Shown here in pieces: positions 25,565-30,046 of a stretch of 30,046 bases of DNA (position 1 is the first letter of the stretch; each line of letters starts with the position of its first letter). Source of the DNA: CAZGTQ01 sp964528575 (GTDB lineage: Bacteria > Planctomycetota > UBA1135 > GCA-002686595); assembly GCA_964528575.1 (NCBI GenBank), contig CAZGTQ010000077.1:1-30046 (forward strand), read 5' to 3'. The notes under the pieces are model-generated. The model made no database searches and was not told the DNA's origin. It was given only the letters and a program-made list of their open reading frames with translations. Made by a program: the position numbers and the translations under genes.

Positions 25565-25921
25565 ATGGTACGCGTCAAGCTCGGCGCCGCGCGGCGCCAG
25601 AAGAAGAACCGCTACTTCAAGCAGGCCAAGGGTTTCCGCGGCGGCCGCTCGCGCCTGTGGCGCACCGTCCGCGAGACGATCATCCGCTCCTGGGCGTTCG
25701 CCTACCGCGACCGGCGCCAGCGCAAACGCCAGTTCCGCCGCCTGTGGATCATCCGCATCAACGCGGCGGCCCGCCAGCACGGCATGTCGTACTCGGCGCT
25801 GATCGACGGCCTCAAGAAGGCGGCCATCGACCTCGACCGCAAGCAGCTCGCCGAGCTCGCCGTCGCCGACCCCGCGGCGTTCGAGGCGCTCGTCGCCGAG
25901 GCCCGCTCCGCGCGCGCTTGA
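25565..25921 (+). CDS. rplT: 50S ribosomal protein L20 (bL20)
   Basis: bL20 binds 23S rRNA early in large-subunit assembly and often represses its own operon. The 118-residue protein is typical: RQKKNRYFKQAKGFRGGRSRLW in the N-terminal basic tail (partial quote: KKNRYFKQAKGFRGGR), then AFAYRDRRQRKRQFRRLWI and IRINAAARQHGMSYS. The three-base gap to rpmI suggests shared translation control. Confidence 0.97.
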   Translation: MVRVKLGAARRQKKNRYFKQAKGFRGGRSRLWRTVRETIIRSWAFAYRDRRQRKRQFRRLWIIRINAAARQHGMSYSALIDGLKKAAIDLDRKQLAELAVADPAAFEALVAEARSARA

Positions 25922-26000
25922 TCGGCGCGCGCCGTACCGCACGGCCGTCGGCGGGGCTCGCTCCGCGACGGCCGTCGTCGCTTCGGGAGGAACAGCGTTC

Positions 26001-27044
26001 ATGAGCGACGAGTCCACCGGCGACCTCGCGCGACTCGCGTCCGAGGCGCGCGCGCGCATCGCCGCCGCCGCGGACGACGAGGCGTTGCGTCAGGTCGACC
26101 GCGACTACCTCGGCAAGCAGGGCGTCGTCGCGGAGCTGCTCGCGTCGATCCCGACGCTGCCGCCGGAGCAGCGGCGCGACGTCGGCCGCGGCGCGAACGA
26201 GCTGAAGCAGGCGATCCTCGCTGGGCTCGACGAGCGGCGCGCGGGGCTGGAGAAGGAGCGCATCGAGGCGGAGCGCAAGGGCGGCTTCGATCCGACGCTG
26301 CCCGCCGCGCCCGCGTCGCGCGGATCGCTGCACCCGATGACGCACATCGTGCGCGAGGTCGAGGGCATCTTCGCGTCGATGGGCTACCTCGTGCTCGACG
26401 GCCCCGAGGTCGAGCTCGACTACTACAACTTCGAAGCGCTCAACTTCCCGCCCGACCACCCGGCGCGCGAGGAGTACGACACGTTCTGGTGCAAGGGCAC
26501 GGGCGACGACGATCAGAAGCTCCTGCTCCGCACGCACACGTCGCCGGTCCAGGTGCGCGCGATGGAGCGGCTCGAGCCGCCGATCCGCGCGATCGTCCCC
26601 GGCCGCGTCTTCCGCCACGAGGAGGTCGACGCGACGCACGAGCACACGTTCCACCAGGTCGAAGGTCTCGTGGTCGACGAAGGCATCGCCGTCGGCCATC
26701 TGACCGGGACGCTGAAGAGCTTCCTGCGCGAGCTGTTCCAGCGCGACGTCGACGTGCGCCTGCGGCCGGGATACTTCCCCTTCGTCGAGCCCGGATTCGA
26801 GCTCGACGCGCGCTGCCCGTTCTGCACCGCAGGCTGCCGCGTGTGCAAGAAGAGCACGTGGATCGAGTTCTGCGGCTGCGGCATGGTCCATCCGAACGTG
26901 CTGCGCGCCGGCGGCCTCGATCCCGAGCGCTGGTCCGGCTTCGCGTTCGGCTTCGGCTTCGACCGCCTCGTGATGGTGCGCTACGGGATCGACGACATCC
27001 GCCACTTCATGGGCGGCGACCTGCGCTTCCTCGAGCAGTTCTGA
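26001..27044 (+). CDS. pheS: phenylalanyl-tRNA synthetase alpha subunit
   Basis: This is the catalytic class II subunit of the alpha2-beta2 enzyme that charges tRNA-Phe. The 347-residue product shows the N-terminal tRNA-contacting coiled coil (residues 1-90), HPMTHIVREVEGIFASMGY, the motif 2 region VFRHEEVDATHEHTFHQVEG, and the C-terminal GFGFDRLVMVRYGIDDIR. A Cys cluster (CPFCTAGCRVCKKS, then CGCGMVHPN) is of the kind seen in the PheS forms that may bind a metal. ATG 26001 has GGGAGG about ten bases upstream. pheT begins 14 bases downstream. Confidence 0.96.
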   Translation: MSDESTGDLARLASEARARIAAAADDEALRQVDRDYLGKQGVVAELLASIPTLPPEQRRDVGRGANELKQAILAGLDERRAGLEKERIEAERKGGFDPTLPAAPASRGSLHPMTHIVREVEGIFASMGYLVLDGPEVELDYYNFEALNFPPDHPAREEYDTFWCKGTGDDDQKLLLRTHTSPVQVRAMERLEPPIRAIVPGRVFRHEEVDATHEHTFHQVEGLVVDEGIAVGHLTGTLKSFLRELFQRDVDVRLRPGYFPFVEPGFELDARCPFCTAGCRVCKKSTWIEFCGCGMVHPNVLRAGGLDPERWSGFAFGFGFDRLVMVRYGIDDIRHFMGGDLRFLEQF

Positions 27045-27057
27045 GCGGACACACGCC

Positions 27058-29490
27058 ATGCACGTTTCCTACCGCTGGCTCTGCCGCCACGTCGACGTGC
27101 GCGACGTGCACCCCGAAGAGATCGCGCGCGACCTGACGCTGCGCACGGCCGAGGTCGAGGGGGTCCACCCGTTCGCGCCGGTGCTCGACGACGTCGTCGT
27201 CGGCCACGTCGTCGAGCGCGCCAAGCACCCCGATGCGGACAAGCTGTCGGTGTGTCGCGTCGACGTGGGCGAGGGCGATCCGCTTTCGATCGTGTGCGGC
27301 GCCCCGAACGTGCGCGCGGAGCTCAAGGTCGCGGTCGCGAAGGTCGGCACGGTGCTGCCGGGCGACGTCAAGATCAAGAAGAGCAAGATCCGCGGCGAGA
27401 GCTCGTCGGGGATGATCTGCTCCGAGCGCGAGCTCGGCCTCGGCGAGGACCACGACGGGATCTGGGAGCTGCCGGCGGACGCTCCGCTCGGCGTGTCCGT
27501 GACCGATGCGTTCGGCCGCGTCCACGGCGCGCACGATTGGGTCCTGGAGATCGACAACAAGTCGCTGACGCACCGGCCCGACTGCTGGGGCCACCGCGGG
27601 CTCGCGCGCGAGATCGCTGCGATCCGCGGGCTCGAGCTGTTGCCGCTCGACGTGTCGCTGCCGGCGTGCGGCGGCGGCGCGCCGTTCCCGGTGCGCATCG
27701 AGAGCGAGTCGTGCTTCCGCTATCTCGCGCTGCCGATCGACGGCGTGCGCGCGGTGCGATCGCCCGAGTGGCTGCGGCTGCTGCTGCTCGCCGCCGACCA
27801 GCGGCCGATCGATCTGCTCGTCGACGTGTCGAACTTCGTCATGCTCGACCTCGGGCAGCCGAACCACCTGTTCGACCGCAAGCGGCTGTCGCGCGAGGGC
27901 ATCGTCGTGCGCGACGCGCGCGCGGGCGAGACGATGACGACGCTCGACGGCATGGAGCGCAAGCTCCTGCCGAGCGACATGCTGATCTGCGACGGCGACG
28001 ACCCCGTCGCGCTCGCGGGCGTGATGGGGGGCGAGGGGACCAAGGTCGGCGCCGGCACCGACGAGCTCCTGCTCGAGGTCGCGGCGTTCCATCCGGCGAC
28101 GGTGCGCCGGACCGCGATGCGGCTCGGCCTGCGCTCGAGCGCGTCGGCGCGCTTCGAGAAGCACCTCGACCCGACGCTCCCGCTCGACGCGGCCGGGCAC
28201 CTGGTGCGTACGCTCCAGGCGATCCAGCCCGACCTGCGCCTCCCGTCGCCGCCGACCGACGCGGGGACGTGGGAGTCGCCGGCGCGCGCGATCGCGCTGC
28301 GGCCCGACCGCGTGCGGGCGCTGCTCGGCGTCGAGATCGAGCGCGACGAGGTCGCCGCGATGCTCGCGCGGCTCGGCTTCGCCGTCGAGCCGGGGATGAA
28401 CGGCGCGATGGCGGTCGGCGTGCCGAGCTGGCGCGCGACGAAGGACGTGACGATCGAGGAGGACCTCGTCGAGGAGATCGCTCGGATGCTGCGCTACGAC
28501 CGCATCCCCGAGCGGCCGCTCGTCGGGACGCTGCGTCCGATCCCGCGCGACGTGCGTCGCGCGACGGTGCGTCGCGTCCAGGATCGCCTCGCCGGCGGAG
28601 CGCGCTACCACGAGGTGCTGACGTACTCGTTCCTGTCCGACGAGCTCGCGACGCGGCTCGGCATCGCGGACGAGCGCTACGTCACGGTCAAGAACCCGGT
28701 CGCCGAGGGCCTGACGCGCGTGCGCCGCTCGGTCGCGCCGAGCGTGCTCGGCGTCGTCGAGAACAACCTGCACCACCGCGACGTCGTGCAGCTCTTCGAG
28801 GTCGGCAAGGGCTACTTGCCCGAGCATGCGAACGAGCGCGGCGAGCCGCGCGAGATTCACGAGGTCGCGCTGGTGCGCGCCGCGCCGCCGCCGCCCGCGG
28901 GCGCGCGCTTCGACGCGGGCTCGCTCCCGCACCTCGAGGGCGTCGTCGAGGACCTGGTCGGGCTGCCGCTCGCCTGGCGCCGCGCCGAGCCGGGCGAGCT
29001 CCCGCCGTGGTCGCACCCCGCGCGCGCGGTGTGCGCGCACCCGAGCGACGCCCCCGGCGGCGCGCCGCGGGCGTGGCTGGGCGCGCTCGAGCCGGGCGTC
29101 GCGCGCGCGCTCGGCCTCGCCGAGTCCGACGTCGCGGTCGCGACGATCTCGCTCGACGCGTGGCTCCCGCTCGCCGACCTCCGTCCGCCGTACCGCCCGA
29201 TCCCGCGCTTCCCGGGCGTCAAGGTCGACGTGGCGCTGGCGCTGCCCGAAAACGCGCTCGCCGGCGACGCCCGAGCCGCGATCGAGCGCGCCGGAGCGGG
29301 CCTGGTCGCCGCGCTCGAGCTCTTCGACCTGTACGCCGGCGAGAGCGTCGGCACCGGCCGCAAGTCGCTCGCCTACCACGTCGTGCTCCAGTCGCCCGAC
29401 CGCACCCTGCGCGACAAGGACCTGCACCGCTTCCTCGACCGCGTCGAGAGCGAGGTCGCCGCGCTCGGCGGCGAGCTGCGCCGCGAGTGA
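27058..29490 (+). CDS. pheT: phenylalanyl-tRNA synthetase beta subunit
   Basis: This 810-residue partner of PheS recognises and positions tRNA-Phe and edits mischarged tyrosine. Domains in order: the EMAP-type tRNA-binding fold (VVVGHVVERAKHPDADKL, about residues 43-60), the B3/B4 editing domain (LLVDVSNFVMLDLGQPNHLF), the B5 domain (ARAIALRPDRVRALLGVEI), the core (GARYHEVLTYSFLS), and the C-terminal FDX-ACB domain (RFPGVKVDVALALPENAL to the end). It is complete and of normal length. No clear ribosome binding site is seen, so translation may be coupled to pheS. Confidence 0.96.
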   Translation: MHVSYRWLCRHVDVRDVHPEEIARDLTLRTAEVEGVHPFAPVLDDVVVGHVVERAKHPDADKLSVCRVDVGEGDPLSIVCGAPNVRAELKVAVAKVGTVLPGDVKIKKSKIRGESSSGMICSERELGLGEDHDGIWELPADAPLGVSVTDAFGRVHGAHDWVLEIDNKSLTHRPDCWGHRGLAREIAAIRGLELLPLDVSLPACGGGAPFPVRIESESCFRYLALPIDGVRAVRSPEWLRLLLLAADQRPIDLLVDVSNFVMLDLGQPNHLFDRKRLSREGIVVRDARAGETMTTLDGMERKLLPSDMLICDGDDPVALAGVMGGEGTKVGAGTDELLLEVAAFHPATVRRTAMRLGLRSSASARFEKHLDPTLPLDAAGHLVRTLQAIQPDLRLPSPPTDAGTWESPARAIALRPDRVRALLGVEIERDEVAAMLARLGFAVEPGMNGAMAVGVPSWRATKDVTIEEDLVEEIARMLRYDRIPERPLVGTLRPIPRDVRRATVRRVQDRLAGGARYHEVLTYSFLSDELATRLGIADERYVTVKNPVAEGLTRVRRSVAPSVLGVVENNLHHRDVVQLFEVGKGYLPEHANERGEPREIHEVALVRAAPPPPAGARFDAGSLPHLEGVVEDLVGLPLAWRRAEPGELPPWSHPARAVCAHPSDAPGGAPRAWLGALEPGVARALGLAESDVAVATISLDAWLPLADLRPPYRPIPRFPGVKVDVALALPENALAGDARAAIERAGAGLVAALELFDLYAGESVGTGRKSLAYHVVLQSPDRTLRDKDLHRFLDRVESEVAALGGELRRE

Positions 29491-29755
29491 CGGGGGGGGA
29501 GCTCGGCGCTCGGCGTCGGCGTCCTCATCCGCGCCCGCGCCCGCGCTCGCCTCTCCGCGCTCGCGTCCGCGCTCGCCGCTCCGCAGCGTTCCCTCGCCGC
29601 GCGACGATTTTTCGGGCGCGAACGGTCACCCTCGCGGCTCCCGCGCGGTCTGCCCGGGTGGGAGGGGGTGGCGGTGGGTCTGGGGCGGAGAGGCGTGAGC
29701 CCCCTGCCCGCGTGGCCGATAGACTGGAGCGACGCTCACGCGCCCGTCCCCCCCG
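29491..29755. other. 265-bp spacer after pheT with GC-rich low-complexity repeats
   Basis: No gene is seen. The first 90 bases are imperfect repeats of CGCGCTCGC, CTCGGCGT and CGCGCCC type. A short T-run (29608-29612) lies downstream, but I could not pair a convincing stem before it. TAGACT at 29720-29725 could be a -10 element for the following gene, without a good -35. Confidence 0.45.
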
Positions 29756-30046
29756 TTGAAGGTCCTCCTCGTCAATCCGCCCAGCCCGCCCGAGTTCCGC
29801 GTCAGCCGCGGGCTCATGGGGGGCTTCGGGATGGCGGTGAACAGCGAGCTGCTCTATCCGCCGATCGAGCTCGCGCACGTCGCCGCCGTGCTCGAGGCCG
29901 ACGGGCACGAGGTCGCGATCCACGACAGCGACGCGCTCGGGCTCGATCTCGAACGAGCGCACCGCGCGATCGTCGCCGAGAAGCCGGACTTCGTCTGCTT
30001 CGACTCGAGCAGCACCTCGCTCGACCTCGACCTCGAGCTCGCGCGG
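29756..30046 (+). CDS. B12-binding-domain radical SAM-type protein (5' part)
   Basis: Only the first 97 residues are in the window. The start KVLLVNPPSPPEF, then LYPPIELAHVAAVLEADGHEV and EKPDFVCFDSSSTSLDLDLEL, matches the N-terminal cobalamin-binding fold of B12-dependent radical SAM proteins. These have a Rossmann-like LLVNPP strand and PPxxLAyvAAxLe helix, usually without the DxHxxG histidine. The CxxxCxxC cluster motif that would confirm radical SAM chemistry would lie beyond the window. The likely start is TTG 29756; no strong ribosome binding site is visible. Substrate cannot be inferred. Confidence 0.75.
   Translation, partial: MKVLLVNPPSPPEFRVSRGLMGGFGMAVNSELLYPPIELAHVAAVLEADGHEVAIHDSDALGLDLERAHRAIVAEKPDFVCFDSSSTSLDLDLELAR

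Noticed and set aside
29600..29625. Intrinsic terminator at the T-run after pheT
   Set aside because: The five-T run lacks a convincing GC stem immediately before it; the possible pairing spans the T-run itself and is interrupted.
27007..29759. Long open frames opposite and alongside pheT
   Set aside because: They show Arg/Ala-rich composition typical of shadow frames; pheT accounts for the whole region with all its domains.

Overview
The window is a very GC-rich (by eye about 70% or more), gene-dense bacterial chromosome segment made almost entirely of housekeeping genes. The outer-membrane-type lipoproteins, the sigma / zinc-finger anti-sigma / PDZ module, the single-chain PurS-PurL, and the order infC-rpmI-rplT-pheS-pheT followed by a B12-binding radical SAM gene fit an uncultured-type, high-GC Gram-negative lineage. 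Planctomycetota is my best guess, at low confidence. I see no insertion sequence, phage, integron or CRISPR array.

Layout. Positions 15-87 hold a tRNA-Pro(UGG) on the minus strand. Positions 238-2907 (+) form a tightly overlapping run: purD, a family-2 glycosyltransferase, and a Fur-family regulator. Positions 2920-7120 (-) carry purL (with an N-terminal PurS-like duplication), purQ and a small DUF3568-like lipoprotein. Positions 7252-8253 (+) are accA. Positions 8444-11349 (+) are an ECF-type sigma factor, its probable zinc-finger anti-sigma factor and an exported PDZ protein. Positions 11404-14518 (-) are ndk, an RqcH/NFACT protein apparently translated from a CTG that overlaps the ndk stop, and a TPR lipoprotein. 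Positions 14889-22481 (+) are a complete F1Fo ATP synthase operon: atpZ, atpI-like, atpB, E, F, H, A, G, D, C. atpD carries an apparent 2-base deletion in a CG run. aspS (22478-24355) overlaps atpC. Positions 24593-29490 (+) are infC-rpmI-rplT-pheS-pheT. The window ends inside a B12-binding radical SAM-type gene (29756 onward).

Three themes go beyond ordinary annotation. (1) Short tandem repeats with 9-16 base units occur repeatedly. They sit inside conserved proteins as in-frame insertions (PurD, PurL, sigma, AspRS N-terminus, Fur C-terminus), and they sit directly at stop codons and in gene junctions (sigma/anti-sigma, PDZ gene end, atpE end, atp leader). (2) atpE, whose product is needed in the largest copy number, lies between two strong perfect hairpins inside the atp operon. 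(3) Genes are chained by stop/start overlaps (GTGA, ATGA, TGATG, TTGA and apparently CTGA), which makes translational coupling the rule here. AspRS also carries two residues associated with non-discriminating enzymes, so Asn-tRNA may be made by transamidation in this organism. I did not find a clearly new multi-gene system. The repeat pattern and the atpE hairpins are the most interesting signals.
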